DNA of 64,000 bases from Dechloromonas denitrificans (GCF_001551835.1 NZ_LODL01000010.1:260948-324947), one strand, 5' to 3'. Counted from the stretch's first letter, positions 44,501 through 52,984 are shown. The notes: a model not told the origin generated them from the letters alone. Program-made: numbers and translations.

Positions 44501-45397
44501 CAAGGCAATCAACTGATTACCGTTTGACTGATCGTATGGAATGGTCGCCCCCCAGACCCGGTCCCGCTCATTCCAGTCAAGATCAAGGAAGAAATCATGG
44601 AATCCCGGAATCAGGTCGGCCTTGGTGAACAACACATACACCGGCGCGAATACCTCAAGTTTTTCGGTAAGCTCCTGCACTCGCTGGCGCAGGTTCTTGG
44701 CCAGATTGATTGCGAAAGCGGGCGAATTTCCCATCAATTCGCCTATGCTCACTGTCACGATAATCCCGTTGATCGGTGCCCGTGATCGATGCTTTTTCAA
44801 CAAACCAAGAAAGCCGAGCCACTCCTCCCGATCTTCCTCATGTACCGAGTAACGCCCTGCCGTATCGAGCAAAATACCCTCGGAGGTGAAAAACCAGTCG
44901 CAATTCCGTGTTCCACCGATTCCTTGAATAATGGCATTGCCACCATCGTCGAACGGAAACTTTAGGCCGGAATTGACGATCGCCGTACTTTTCCCAGCCG
45001 CAGGATTACCGATCGTGATGTACCAGGGGAGTTCGTATAAGGCCTCGGCTCCCGACATTTGCCCAAGCTTTGAAGTCTTTATTGTTTTGATCGCCTCCTG
45101 CATGCGCTGTTTGAGCTTGGCGACCTCCGCTGCAGTAGCCGGTCCTGCTCGTTTCTGTACCTGATCTCCCTGCTGTTCCAGCATCGAGCCTATTGCCTCA
45201 CCCGCCTTGCGTGCCCGATGTCGGCGAACCAGCCATACAGTTCCCCAAACAAGGAAAATTGCCAGACTGGCCAATGCAGCCCAGATCATCGCCACTTTTA
45301 GTGTCTGCGCACCAAGAAAGAACAAAGCAGTGACAGCAGCGACACCAATAAAGGAGAGAAAACGGGAATCAGTGAGTAAGGAACGGATTTGCGACAT
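41552..45397 (-). CDS. tssM: T6SS inner-membrane protein TssM (IcmF-like)
   Basis: 1281 residues from ATG 45397. Two N-terminal membrane helices (about 13-56), a cytoplasmic GTPase-like domain with intact Walker A GNPAAGKST at 130-138, a third helix (FAVLGALCLLGLSLGGW) and a large periplasmic part that meets TssJ. IcmF marks include PWYITIGNPAAGKSTAIVNSG, NGIIVTVSIGEL, PVYVLFTKADLIPGF and RGFYITSATQ. A longer frame to 45481 overlaps the upstream gene and is not needed. Confidence 0.96.
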   Translation of the reverse strand: MSQIRSLLTDSRFLSFIGVAAVTALFFLGAQTLKVAMIWAALASLAIFLVWGTVWLVRRHRARKAGEAIGSMLEQQGDQVQKRAGPATAAEVAKLKQRMQEAIKTIKTSKLGQMSGAEALYELPWYITIGNPAAGKSTAIVNSGLKFPFDDGGNAIIQGIGGTRNCDWFFTSEGILLDTAGRYSVHEEDREEWLGFLGLLKKHRSRAPINGIIVTVSIGELMGNSPAFAINLAKNLRQRVQELTEKLEVFAPVYVLFTKADLIPGFHDFFLDLDWNERDRVWGATIPYDQSNGNQLIALFEQHFDELYEGVRAMSVAQLSRLQGEQSLPGLLTFPSEFASIKPALQAFIATLFEDNPFQFKPVFRGFYITSATQSADIKPLSNDRILRKFALAGGGTASVRAALNHGYFLRELFSKVIFPDRNLVRQHASKAKGQLRQFAVLGALCLLGLSLGGWSWSYFNNRSLLANVEQDLAKAVRIQEGRIDLQSRLEALEILQDRLAQLERFNEEHPISIGLGLYQGGLMADKLRSEYFAGVSNVMLVPVKDNLEAFLNEVNAHGDQLKAQVNSPNTAQATRGTASKTYKDATPSEVEDGYNALKTYLMLSGRDHLDVGHLSDQITRFWRGWLEANRGTMSREQMIRSAGRVLSFHLEHTNHPAWPTINTNLVLVDEVRDKLRLVVRGMPAAERVYAEIKARASTRFPPLTVANIVGPDNAALVAGSHVVSGAFTVEAWRDYVQAAIKEAATSEQKNADWVLQTSTKDDLTLEGSPEQIQKSLIAMYKRDYAEEWKHFVQGVSVSSFDSFPEAVSAMQRLGDPQGSPIGAVIKVVFDQTAWDNPAIANLGLERAQKGFIEWFKRSILQMSPSRVQLDVNVSAKTAEVPMGPIGKEFAGFGRLVMPRDKADPLVDTYLKQLSKIRTRLNQLKNQGDPGPGSLKLMRETIDGGGSELAETLRFVDEQMLTGMPDGQKAVLRPLLLRPLLQSYAAIIKPASDDLNKTWEAQVYEPFNRKLAIKYPFTARSNIEASPVEIAQVFGPEGAIAKYVESAMGPLVVRRGNTVTPRTWGDLGITLQPEFMSDFARWVSPLEGGAASEAGAGSAGQAQTVFMLRPQASPGTTGYVIEIDGQKLSYRNGAAQWANFIWPNASGSPGARITATTFEGKIIEIINIPGRFGLEKMINAAKRTRQQDGTFRLTWGGEDVEIAVDLRLVSSAQAQAAGKNEEGGGARGLGGLVLPKGVATSTPSGYPNQVAEGVVPVGVTSQSIPQVSRATVPAPGAGGAL

Positions 45398-45413
45398 CTT
45401 CAATAGTCTTTGC

Positions 45414-46823
45414 TCAAGTAGGGCTGGATTTGGTGTCGACTTGACTGGCAAACGGCATGACCAGCACCACCGCCCGATCAAGTTCGTGTTGATTGCTTAC
45501 ACAAAGGGCAGGTGCTTCGGTAAGTAATACCTTGCTCCGCGCACAAGCGAGAGCCAGCAAGCTGCCAATGGGTTGAAGCGCACCGTGGACGGTGCCTGTT
45601 GCGAGGCAATCCTTGACGGGTTCCAGATGTTCAAAATCCTGCCCCACGCCCTCCATTGCCTCGGCAATATGATTGGAGCGATGATCGCTATCGAATATCA
45701 CCGTCTTGACCCGGGAACTCTCGAGCGCAAGCGCATCAAGTAATCCAGCAACAAGTTGCTCTATGAGCTTGCCACCAATCCGGCCACCGGCGTCAAGCGA
45801 CTTATCCCTTGTGCCAATACTGGCCCGACTGATCACCACCACATCGGAAAGCCCAAGATGTTCAACTGTTGCACGACTGGCGAGAAGCAAGGCAGCCGCC
45901 CCTTCCCCCGGTATTTTCCGTTGCTGGTGTTGAGCCGAGAACAAGCTGTTAGCAGCGGCCCAATTGCTCACAGTCAATTCGTCCACATTTGATGCTGCCC
46001 CCAACAGCAAGGTCAGTTCCTTGCCAGTGGAACCCCTATTGACACGCAACACCGCCTCGTCGAGCAGCCTCATTGCATCCACCTCGTTGACTGCCGCTTG
46101 CAAAGCAATTTCCAGCTTGCCTTCACCCAAAGCGGGCCAATGATTCAACTGCAGCCAGGAGCGAAGGACAGCATGACAGGAGGGGGGCCAGTCAGCTGGA
46201 ATCATCCAGAGCACCCTTAAAGAAATTCCATCCTTGTCCTGCTGCAAAATGCGCTCAACCGGTTCCCGAGCCACATCCAGCAGCCTCTCCAGCAGCGCCA
46301 ACGCGCGTACCACGCCCGAATATTCGGCCACTTGACGCATTGATTCAGAGGCCGCTTCCAGACGTTCTCGCGCATCATCGACATCGAGTTCACTTACCTC
46401 GGCAAGGAACACCGGGAAGCCATTTTCATCGGTCACGCGAAAACTGGGTTCCGGACGCTTGCCGGCATCAACAGCAGATAGCAGATCATCGGCAGAAGTA
46501 CCCGGCGCAGCAACGACGAAGGCATCGATCAGGCAATGGGTAAATGAACGTTCAGCCGCTGCGGTTTTTGCTTTTGTACTCGACAACGGATCATCATCAA
46601 GGGTGGCAGCCACGCTTGGCATGGCAACGCTGGGCGGGGCCTTCAGATGCTCGACAAAGACCCGGAACAGCCAGTAACCGCCAATCAGCGCCAGCGGCAA
46701 GGCGGCGAGATAGAGCGCAAGATCGGATTTGCTCGGCTCATGGTCGTTCGACTGCCACCATCCAAGCACAAGGGCCCAGACTATGGCAAAAGTCAGCAGC
46801 CCTCCGCCAAGTGCTCTAAACAT
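45414..46823 (-). CDS. Membrane-anchored thiolase/ketosynthase-fold-like protein in the T6SS operon
   Basis: 469 residues. Two N-terminal membrane helices (about 4-23 and 33-55) followed by a soluble domain. The C-terminal half has the look of a beta-ketoacyl synthase: IPGEGAAALLLASRATVEHL (KS: GEGA-A--L), CLATGTVHGALQPIGSLLAL (KS: GHTLGAAG) and VLVMPF. I do not find a KS active-site Cys context, so it is probably non-catalytic. Placed between PAAR and tssM it may be an accessory membrane-complex component. The start is ATG 46823; TTG 46829 is also open. No established name known to me. Confidence 0.6.
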   Translation of the reverse strand: MFRALGGGLLTFAIVWALVLGWWQSNDHEPSKSDLALYLAALPLALIGGYWLFRVFVEHLKAPPSVAMPSVAATLDDDPLSSTKAKTAAAERSFTHCLIDAFVVAAPGTSADDLLSAVDAGKRPEPSFRVTDENGFPVFLAEVSELDVDDARERLEAASESMRQVAEYSGVVRALALLERLLDVAREPVERILQQDKDGISLRVLWMIPADWPPSCHAVLRSWLQLNHWPALGEGKLEIALQAAVNEVDAMRLLDEAVLRVNRGSTGKELTLLLGAASNVDELTVSNWAAANSLFSAQHQQRKIPGEGAAALLLASRATVEHLGLSDVVVISRASIGTRDKSLDAGGRIGGKLIEQLVAGLLDALALESSRVKTVIFDSDHRSNHIAEAMEGVGQDFEHLEPVKDCLATGTVHGALQPIGSLLALACARSKVLLTEAPALCVSNQHELDRAVVLVMPFASQVDTKSSPT

Positions 46824-46858
46824 TATCAATCAACATATGCTTATCGCGCACCTGCGCT

Positions 46859-47125
46859 TTAATCGGTCGTCAGGGACTGACTGGCGATCAAGCTAGCCCC
46901 ACAAGCCGTCTTGTCGCCATGGCGTGCTGCCGGGCGCCCATCAATTAATGCTGTTTGATCGCCGGTAACGATCGTCGTAACGCTGCCATGTCCCTTTCTC
47001 GGACAGGTCACTTTGTCCCCGACTCGTGCGATTCCCTTGCCTTCACAGTCACTCGACTCCGAGGCAGAGATGACGACACCACCATGGTCGGTTTTGTCAC
47101 CCAAAAGAATGAATGGTTTGCTCAT
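46859..47125 (-). CDS. PAAR-domain spike-tip protein
   Basis: 88 residues from ATG 47125 (SKPFILLGDKTDHGGVVI). PAAR repeats: GIARVGDKVTCPRKGHGSVTTIVTG and LIDGRPAARHGDKTACGASLI, with the Cys/His residues that bind zinc at the tip. No effector extension is fused. The open frame continues to a GTG at 47149. PAAR caps VgrG; since the local vgrG is broken, it would need another VgrG. Confidence 0.93.
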   Translation of the reverse strand: MSKPFILLGDKTDHGGVVISASESSDCEGKGIARVGDKVTCPRKGHGSVTTIVTGDQTALIDGRPAARHGDKTACGASLIASQSLTTD

Positions 47126-47167
47126 TTTTGCCCAAAAAATTTCTGTCACTTTGATCGGAGGATTCGC

Positions 47168-48016
47168 CTACTGAACAACATCTCGGCCAAGAACGCCCTT
47201 TCGTCTTAACTCGACATGCCCATAATCCAGCATCTTCCATCGCCCCCCCCAAGTGAGCCCAACCTGTTCGGCGATCTCTCCATATAGCTGGTAACCCTTC
47301 ATCGCCCATGGATCTCGCTCGGAAATGACGACTTTGCCGTCCCGGTAGAATGCTGAATCCGCAGCCAGACCATACTGGTGGTAACTCATGTTTGCACCAG
47401 CCTGTGTGACATGGCTGCCTTGCTCAGCCAAACGCGCCTGCCGCTCCGGGCTGCGATAGCCTTCGATCAAAACCATGTCGTAGCCATGCCGCTCCTTCAT
47501 TAACTTGAAGACGACCAGCAAGCGTTGAGTGAAGAGCTGATCCAGCAGAGTCCAGTTGCGGCTGGCATTAATGACATCAGGACGTATCATTTCCACTTCG
47601 CGAGTCGTAAAAACCTCCGGTGGCAATGGCGCAGGCGGAACGAGTTGCTCCCCCTCCAGCAAAATTGCTATTTGTCGATCTGCAATTTGCCCATCATCGG
47701 AAAAATCAAACACCGCGGGACTACGCAAAGTCAGCGCAATCAGCGACGGAGCGACAACCAAAAAAAATGCCGAACCGGCCAACAAAGGTTTCGACGACAC
47801 GAACAGGCCAAGCCCCCCCAAACCCTGCCGGGATGATTCACAGGTTCGTCGAAAACTGGAAGAGCATCTTGAGCCGACCTTAACGACCGGTGCCACACCA
47901 TTGCTAAGCGCCCCCAACAGCGTAGAAATGAAACGCCTGCGATAGCCGGGAAACACCACCAGCACAACGCCAAGCGCAACAACAAGGAAATACGCCAAAA
48001 CGGCGACAGCAACCAC
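47168..48016 (-). CDS. M15-family peptidase with two membrane helices, TagX-like
   Basis: 282 residues, GTG start (48016) with AAGGG upstream. Two helices (about 3-22, 78-97) place the C-terminal domain in the periplasm. The domain is M15 (DacY/endolysin-like): EGYRSPERQARL, zinc ligands H213 and D220 in SYHQYGLAAD and H267 in YGHVEL. Acinetobacter TagX, an L,D-endopeptidase of T6SS clusters, opens peptidoglycan for assembly; position and layout suggest the same here. First gene of the operon that ends at 39775. Confidence 0.85.
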   Translation of the reverse strand: MVAVAVLAYFLVVALGVVLVVFPGYRRRFISTLLGALSNGVAPVVKVGSRCSSSFRRTCESSRQGLGGLGLFVSSKPLLAGSAFFLVVAPSLIALTLRSPAVFDFSDDGQIADRQIAILLEGEQLVPPAPLPPEVFTTREVEMIRPDVINASRNWTLLDQLFTQRLLVVFKLMKERHGYDMVLIEGYRSPERQARLAEQGSHVTQAGANMSYHQYGLAADSAFYRDGKVVISERDPWAMKGYQLYGEIAEQVGLTWGGRWKMLDYGHVELRRKGVLGRDVVQ

Positions 48017-48221
48017 AAGAAACCCTTACGAATAGCCGGGAAATCTGCTTCCGAAGAGATTCGACAGCAGAGCATGACATGCATGAATCCTGAAATTTTA
48101 ATACAAATGAATATATTTATGAACTTAACGAAGTCATATTACAATAAATATAAATTCCATTTGCATTAGACAAAACAGCAATGAACGTGTACCCCACCCG
48201 AGAATCCAGCGAGGTAGAGCG
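48017..48221. promoter_or_regulatory. Divergent A+T-rich control region, T6SS second operon
   Basis: 205 bases of unusually A+T-rich DNA between the M15 peptidase and the 48222 gene. Contains AATACAAATGAATAT at 48100-48114, 14 of 15 bases identical to 35777-35791. No further gene seen. Confidence 0.5.
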
Positions 48222-48815
48222 ATGAGTATCCTGCGCGACCTTGATCCGACAAACACCAGACTTTCTGCCTTGCAGACACCTCGCTCCGGCAAAGCTATCG
48301 TCTGGATTAGCGCCTTGCTACTCATCATTGCAGGAACAGCCTGGCTATTCCTGGCACAATATCGAGAGCGCAAAAATGGGGCCATTGAAAGCCAGCAGAA
48401 CGAGAAGACTCACCGGGGAAATCCCCCCGGAACTCTAGAGCTTGCGCAACGTGTTCCTGGAGCAGCCCTGCTTCTGGCAGAGCACTCACACCCACCCATA
48501 CCCGACAAGGGTGCCGCGCTTATCCGGGAAAGCCCCCCTGCTCAGGAAAATGCCAAAGAGCGCAACAACTCCTCACTGGATATCAGTCAGGAACGAAACA
48601 CAGGGTTGAAGGCAGAACAACCTTCATACAAGAATGAGTTGGTAGTCGCGCCGCAGAATAAATCAAAGGAAAATCGCCCATTGAACTCCGCCGCCACAAA
48701 GAAACAAGGTAAGGCCTTGGCCGCCCATACTGCAACCGACGGCAGTCGCTCACTCGCGACTACCAAGAAACCAGCCGAGCGGGATATCGATATCATCACT
48801 GCGATAGTGAGATGA
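48222..48815 (+). CDS. Single-helix membrane protein of unknown function
   Basis: 197 residues. Short N-terminal cytoplasmic segment, one membrane helix (AIVWISALLLIIAGTAWLFLA, about 25-45) and a long, low-complexity polar C-terminal part rich in Ser, Gln, Lys and Pro. No recognised domain. GAGGTAGAG precedes the ATG. It sits divergently from the T6SS operon and shares its control region, so it could be part of the island or belong to an unrelated pilus-type locus. The layout is like membrane adaptor proteins such as MSHA or GspB types, but no motif confirms this. Confidence 0.6.
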   Translation: MSILRDLDPTNTRLSALQTPRSGKAIVWISALLLIIAGTAWLFLAQYRERKNGAIESQQNEKTHRGNPPGTLELAQRVPGAALLLAEHSHPPIPDKGAALIRESPPAQENAKERNNSSLDISQERNTGLKAEQPSYKNELVVAPQNKSKENRPLNSAATKKQGKALAAHTATDGSRSLATTKKPAERDIDIITAIVR

Positions 48816-48858
48816 ATAGCGCCTTCACAAGCAGCCAAGGCGGCAAAATTATCGCCGG

Positions 48859-50007
48859 TTAAAACGGCAATTGGGCTTGGGTAGCCGAATACTCCTGCCT
48901 ACCTTCGGAAAATGGATGTAAACCGCTTGCGCGCACGCCAAGCAAGCGTATTTTCTGGTCTAGCGGAACACGCTTTAGGCATTCCCCTGCCGCCTTGCGC
49001 AGTTGATCCCCCGCGCTAACTGCAATCGGCAAGGTCAGATCACGGGTCACCACCTGGAAATCGGCATACCGCAGCTTGATGCCGACGGTCTTGCAAACAT
49101 AGCCTTTCCGCGCCAAGTCGTCGGCCAGACGCATGCAGAGCATCGTAAAGATTTCGGAGAGCTCAGCCCGGTCTTGCCTGGCATGGAGATCTCGCTCAAA
49201 AGTGGTTTCCCGACTGATCGACTTGGGCTCGGATTTCGTCACGACCGGCCGCTCATCGACCCCATGCGCCACTTGGTGCAACCAACTGCCGGTACTGCGG
49301 CCAAATTGGCGGACCAGCAATTCAACGGGCGTCGCCGCTAACTCGCCAATGGTGTGAATGTTAAGTCGATTCAGCTTCTCGGCCGCCTTGGGACCGATGC
49401 CATTGATCTTTCTGGCGGCCAACGGCCAGATCCGCTGCGGAATGTCATCCATCTTCAGGACGGTCAGCCCATCCGGCTTATCCAGATCCGAGCCTATTTT
49501 TGACAACAGTTTGTTCGGCGAAATACCGATCGAGCAGCGCAGACCGGTTGCGGCAAAAACGGCCTCCTTGAAACGCCTGGCCAGCGCTACCGAATCTTCC
49601 GGAATATCGCCAAGGTCGATATAGATCTCATCAATCCCCCGATCCTCGATTTTTGGCGCAATACTCGCTACCGCCTCCTTGAACAGCCTTGAATAATGAC
49701 GATAAGCATCAAAATTGGCTGGCAGAAGAATGGCGTCGGGCGCCAGCGCAGCCGCTTTCATCAGCCCCATGCCGGAGAAAACCCCCAGGGCCCGCGCTTC
49801 GTAGGTCGACGTGGTAATCACCCCGCGCCCGACATAGTCTCCAAGCCGGGCACACTGCAGGCCGCCATCGGCGGCCAATACGGGGGGCGCAATATTCCGC
49901 CCGCCAACCACCATGGCCTGCCCACGCAGCGCCGGATAACGAAGCAACTCGACGGAAGCGAAGAATGCATCCATGTCGAGGTGGGCGATACGACGAACAC
50001 TGTTCAT
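48859..50007 (-). CDS. dinB: DNA polymerase IV (DinB), error-prone Y-family
   Basis: 382 residues. Catalytic marks: HLDMDAFFASVE, the S-x-D-E region IEDRGIDEIYIDLGD, and the helix-hairpin-helix KINGIGPKAAEKLNRLNIHTIGELA. The C-terminus ends QAQLPF, a beta-clamp-binding motif. The ATG lies inside a LexA operator (49999-50016), so expression should be induced by DNA damage. Acts in translesion synthesis. Confidence 0.97.
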   Translation of the reverse strand: MNSVRRIAHLDMDAFFASVELLRYPALRGQAMVVGGRNIAPPVLAADGGLQCARLGDYVGRGVITTSTYEARALGVFSGMGLMKAAALAPDAILLPANFDAYRHYSRLFKEAVASIAPKIEDRGIDEIYIDLGDIPEDSVALARRFKEAVFAATGLRCSIGISPNKLLSKIGSDLDKPDGLTVLKMDDIPQRIWPLAARKINGIGPKAAEKLNRLNIHTIGELAATPVELLVRQFGRSTGSWLHQVAHGVDERPVVTKSEPKSISRETTFERDLHARQDRAELSEIFTMLCMRLADDLARKGYVCKTVGIKLRYADFQVVTRDLTLPIAVSAGDQLRKAAGECLKRVPLDQKIRLLGVRASGLHPFSEGRQEYSATQAQLPF

Positions 50008-50016
50008 ATTAACAGT
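49999..50016. promoter_or_regulatory. LexA (SOS) operator over the dinB start codon
   Basis: ACTGTTCATATTAACAGT: CTG-N10-CAG with perfect 6-base arms ACTGTT/AACAGT. The dinB ATG (50007-50005) lies in its centre. This matches the LexA consensus of Beta- and Gammaproteobacteria. Confidence 0.88.
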
Positions 50017-50065
50017 ATATGCGATTCATCAGACAATCATGCACCAGGCCTGCATCACCACATGT

Positions 50066-50104
50066 AAAAGAGCCGCGTTGCCGGGCGGGCAAGGCGACTC
50101 TTTT
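50066..50104 (-). terminator. Terminator of the mltG-to-ankyrin operon
   Basis: Long stem AAAAGAG-x-CGC-x-TTGCC paired with GGCAA-x-GCG-x-CTCTTTT (two mismatches), lying 44 bases beyond the ankyrin gene stop; on the minus strand it ends in TTTTAC. Confidence 0.8.
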
Positions 50105-50147
50105 CGGACATTCCACCTACCGGGCAACATGGCCCGCACTGATAGTA

Positions 50148-50807
50148 CTACCTGACTTCGATGCTCACAGAGCGTCCAGACTTGCCGCCAGCGCGGCGCA
50201 GCAGGTCGGCAATATCGGTATTCTTGTTTTTCAAGGCGATGTCGAGCGCCGTCTCGCCGGTATCGACGGCCTTGTTCGGATCGGCCTTGTTGCCCAGCAG
50301 CAATTTGGTGATTTCAAGATGCCCGCCGCGCGATGCAGCAATCAGCGGAGTCGTGCCATTCTCACTAGGCGCATTGACGTCAGCCCCGGCCTTGATCAGC
50401 AGCCGGGCAATATCCAGATGGCCGGCGAAAGCCGCGTAAGCCAGCGGCGTCCAACCGGGGGTATTGATTTGTGCTCCTCCCGCCACCAGCAACTCGACGA
50501 CTTTCAGGTGCCCGCGGAAGGCGGCCAGCCGCAGAGCCGTATCGCCGGCCGCGTTGCGGGCATTCACCTTGGCGCGCTGCTTGATCAGGAAATCGACGAG
50601 GTCGGCATGCCCATCGCGCGCCGCCAGCATCATCAGCGTATTGCCCTCGATATCGGTACTGTCAATCGAAGCCCCGCGCTGCACGATTTCAGCGACCTCT
50701 TTGGTATCGCCGAGTTTGGCCGCGTTGATCAGGTCATCATAAGTGGCAGCGGTACCCGAAAACGGCAGGCTGAGGACAATTGCTGCGATCAACAATGTTT
50801 TTTTCAT
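50148..50807 (-). CDS. Exported ankyrin-repeat protein
   Basis: 219 residues: signal peptide (cleaved after FSGTA near 20) then five to six ankyrin repeats (EGNTLMMLAARDGHADLVDFLIKQ, AGDTALRLAAFRGHLKVVELLVAGG, GWTPLAYAAFAGHLDIARLLIKAG, NGTTPLIAASRGGHLEITKLLLG, TGETALDIALKNKNTDIADLLRRAG). A periplasmic protein-binding role is inferred. Its start overlaps the tatD stop by four bases, so it belongs to the same operon. Partner unknown. Confidence 0.9.
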   Translation of the reverse strand: MKKTLLIAAIVLSLPFSGTAATYDDLINAAKLGDTKEVAEIVQRGASIDSTDIEGNTLMMLAARDGHADLVDFLIKQRAKVNARNAAGDTALRLAAFRGHLKVVELLVAGGAQINTPGWTPLAYAAFAGHLDIARLLIKAGADVNAPSENGTTPLIAASRGGHLEITKLLLGNKADPNKAVDTGETALDIALKNKNTDIADLLRRAGGKSGRSVSIEVR

Positions 50808-51586
50808 GATTTTGACGGGCGGCTTGCTTGTTTGAACAGACGGAAGAAATTGTCGGTCGTCGCCAGGCTCACATCCTCAAGCGACAGCGAACGCAAACGG
50901 GCGATTTCTTCGGCAACATGGAGAACATAGGAGGGTTCGTTGGGCTTGCCACGATACGGTGTCGGCGCTAGGTAAGGCGAGTCCGTTTCAACGAGAATGC
51001 GGTCCAGCGGACACTTCTGGGCGACCTCTTTGACGACGCTGGCATTCTTGAAGGTGACGATACCGGAAAAGGACAGATAAAAGCCGAGATCGAGCGCTTG
51101 CCGAGCAATTTCCCAGTTTTCGGTAAAGCAGTGCATGACGCCGCCCACCTCGTCCGCACCCTCCTCTTGCATCAGGCGCAACGTATCGGCAGCAGATTCC
51201 CGGGTATGAATAACCAGCGGCTTGCCGACGCGCTTGGCGGCCTGGATATGGGTGCGAAAGCGGGCCCGCTGCCACCCCGGCTTGTCTTTCTGCCAGTAGT
51301 AGTCCAGACCGGTTTCCCCGATCGCGATCACTTTATGGTGCCCCGCCAGCGCAACCAACATGTCTTCGGAAGGCTCCTCGACATCGGTGTATTCGGGATG
51401 CACGCCAACCGTGGCAAACAGACGCTCTTCCGCCTCGGCCAGCGCCAACACCTTCGGATAGTCTTCCAGATTAACGCCAATACAGACCGCGCAGCCGACG
51501 TTGTTGGCCTGCATGCGGGCGAGGATATCCGACAAGCGGTTGACCAGATCCGGGAAATCAAGGTGGCAATGGGAGTCGACCAGCAT
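50804..51586 (-). CDS. tatD: TatD-family metal-dependent hydrolase
   Basis: 260 residues from ATG 51586 (GTG 51589 adds one residue). Metal-binding DSHCHLDF at the N-terminus, IGETGLDYYW, VIHTRESAADTL, HCFTENWE and ILVETDSPYLAP are the TatD signatures. These are 3'-5' DNases/RNases active on damaged ends, or general deoxyribonucleases. This is the standard position in the holB-pilZ-tatD block. Start overlaps nothing; stop overlaps the ankyrin gene by four bases. Confidence 0.95.
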   Translation of the reverse strand: MLVDSHCHLDFPDLVNRLSDILARMQANNVGCAVCIGVNLEDYPKVLALAEAEERLFATVGVHPEYTDVEEPSEDMLVALAGHHKVIAIGETGLDYYWQKDKPGWQRARFRTHIQAAKRVGKPLVIHTRESAADTLRLMQEEGADEVGGVMHCFTENWEIARQALDLGFYLSFSGIVTFKNASVVKEVAQKCPLDRILVETDSPYLAPTPYRGKPNEPSYVLHVAEEIARLRSLSLEDVSLATTDNFFRLFKQASRPSKS

Positions 51587-51595
51587 CACGGTCGC

Positions 51596-51958
51596 TTACA
51601 GCGTATGGGTCGGGCGTGTTGATTGCATGACGCCACCGAGCAGACCTTCGATCTTGCGGCGAGCTTCCTGGCCGCTTTCGTCATTGTTGAAGTGCACGCC
51701 AATTCCCTGGGCTCGCCCATTCTGCGCGCCCGGCGGTGTAATCCAGACAACCGTCCCGGCGATCGGCAACTTGGCCGGATCGTCCATCAGGGAAAGCAGC
51801 ATGAAAACCTCGTCACCGATACCGTAAGCACGCGTTGTCGGAATAAAGATGCCACCACTCCGCAAATGCGGCATGAAGGCCGCATAAAGGGCGGATTTCG
51901 AATTGATGTTCAGCGAGAGAACACTCGGGCGCTGCGGCGCGGGTTTGACTTCACTCAT
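51596..51958 (-). CDS. PilZ-domain protein of the holB-tatD block
   Basis: 120 residues. PilZ-type fold: VLSLNINSKSALYAAFMPHLRSGGIFIPTTRAYGIGDEVFMLLSL, then AGTVVWITPPGAQNGRAQGIGVHF. The c-di-GMP-binding RxxxR and DxSxxG motifs are not evident, as in PilZ of Pseudomonas and Xanthomonas, where the protein acts on PilB/FimX in type IV pilus assembly instead of binding c-di-GMP. It lies between holB and tatD, a conserved place for pilZ. Confidence 0.9.
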   Translation of the reverse strand: MSEVKPAPQRPSVLSLNINSKSALYAAFMPHLRSGGIFIPTTRAYGIGDEVFMLLSLMDDPAKLPIAGTVVWITPPGAQNGRAQGIGVHFNNDESGQEARRKIEGLLGGVMQSTRPTHTL

Positions 51959-51964
51959 TGTCGA

Positions 51965-52984
51965 TCAATTGGCAAACAGGGCACGGTAGTCCAGAAAAAC
52001 ACCTTCCAGGAAAAGACGCGCGTTGAGCGGCTGCTCTGCTTCCTGACGGCGTTTGATCAAATCACGGTAAAAATGAATCAGGCGTATGGCCGGGATCATA
52101 TCAGCCAAGCCCTTGATTGTGGCTTGATGCGGCAGAAAATATCTTATTGGCAAGCCATTCTTGGCCAGCGCCAGATCGACCTGCCATTTTTGCAAAGCCT
52201 CGATCACCGCCTTCAGCAGCAGCTTGCCTTTGCTTTCCTTGATTGTCTTTTCCAACTCGCCGGCCATGCCGAGGGGGTCGGCATTCCGGCCCGATGCCAG
52301 ACGCTTGATCAGCAACTCCAGCCATGCCCCCTGGCCGGAGGCGGCCAGTTCAAGGGCCAACCCGGGAGCACCGCCGGCCAAGGCCAGCCAGCGCGCCGCC
52401 TCGGTCACCCCGTCATCAAACAAGACCTGCTCGGCGACCTTCGGTTGCGGCACGGCGACCGGTACCACCTGGCAGCGGCTACGGATGGTCGGCAACAAGC
52501 GGAGTGATTCATTTGAAACAAGTAAAAACAAAGTACTTGGCGCCGGCTCTTCAAGTGTCTTGAGAAGAGAGTTGGCGGTACTTCTGTTCATTGCCTCAGC
52601 CGGGTGCACCACGATAATGCGCAACCCGGCACGGTGTGTACCGACGTTCAAAAAGTCATCCAGGGCTCGCACCTGATCAATGGTGATCTGCTGGCTGGGC
52701 TTTTTCTTGCCATCTTCGACCTCGGCCTCATCCGCCAAAGCATCCGGTTGCAACAGGCGAAAATCGGGGTGGTTTCCCTGGCTGTACCAATTACAGGCCA
52801 GGCAACGACCACAGGCTTGACCATCGTCGAGCGGACTCTCGCACAGCAGGCTGGCCGCAAAGCGCTTGGCCAGTTCAAACTTGCCGAGACCTTTTTGCCC
52901 AACCAGCAACAAGGAGTGCGGCAAGCGCTCACGCCTTGCCTGCAAGCCATTCCAAACTTTATCGTGAAGCTTTAATACGTTCAT
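51965..52984 (-). CDS. holB: DNA polymerase III delta-prime subunit HolB
   Basis: 339 residues from ATG 52984, which overlaps the tmk stop by four bases; the frame is open to a TTG at 52990. Clamp-loader subunit: [21 protein letters not shown] (modified P-loop), zinc site [41 protein letters not shown] and the SRC motif in RSRCQVV. Required for loading the beta clamp in chromosome replication. Confidence 0.95.
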   Translation of the reverse strand: MNVLKLHDKVWNGLQARRERLPHSLLLVGQKGLGKFELAKRFAASLLCESPLDDGQACGRCLACNWYSQGNHPDFRLLQPDALADEAEVEDGKKKPSQQITIDQVRALDDFLNVGTHRAGLRIIVVHPAEAMNRSTANSLLKTLEEPAPSTLFLLVSNESLRLLPTIRSRCQVVPVAVPQPKVAEQVLFDDGVTEAARWLALAGGAPGLALELAASGQGAWLELLIKRLASGRNADPLGMAGELEKTIKESKGKLLLKAVIEALQKWQVDLALAKNGLPIRYFLPHQATIKGLADMIPAIRLIHFYRDLIKRRQEAEQPLNARLFLEGVFLDYRALFAN

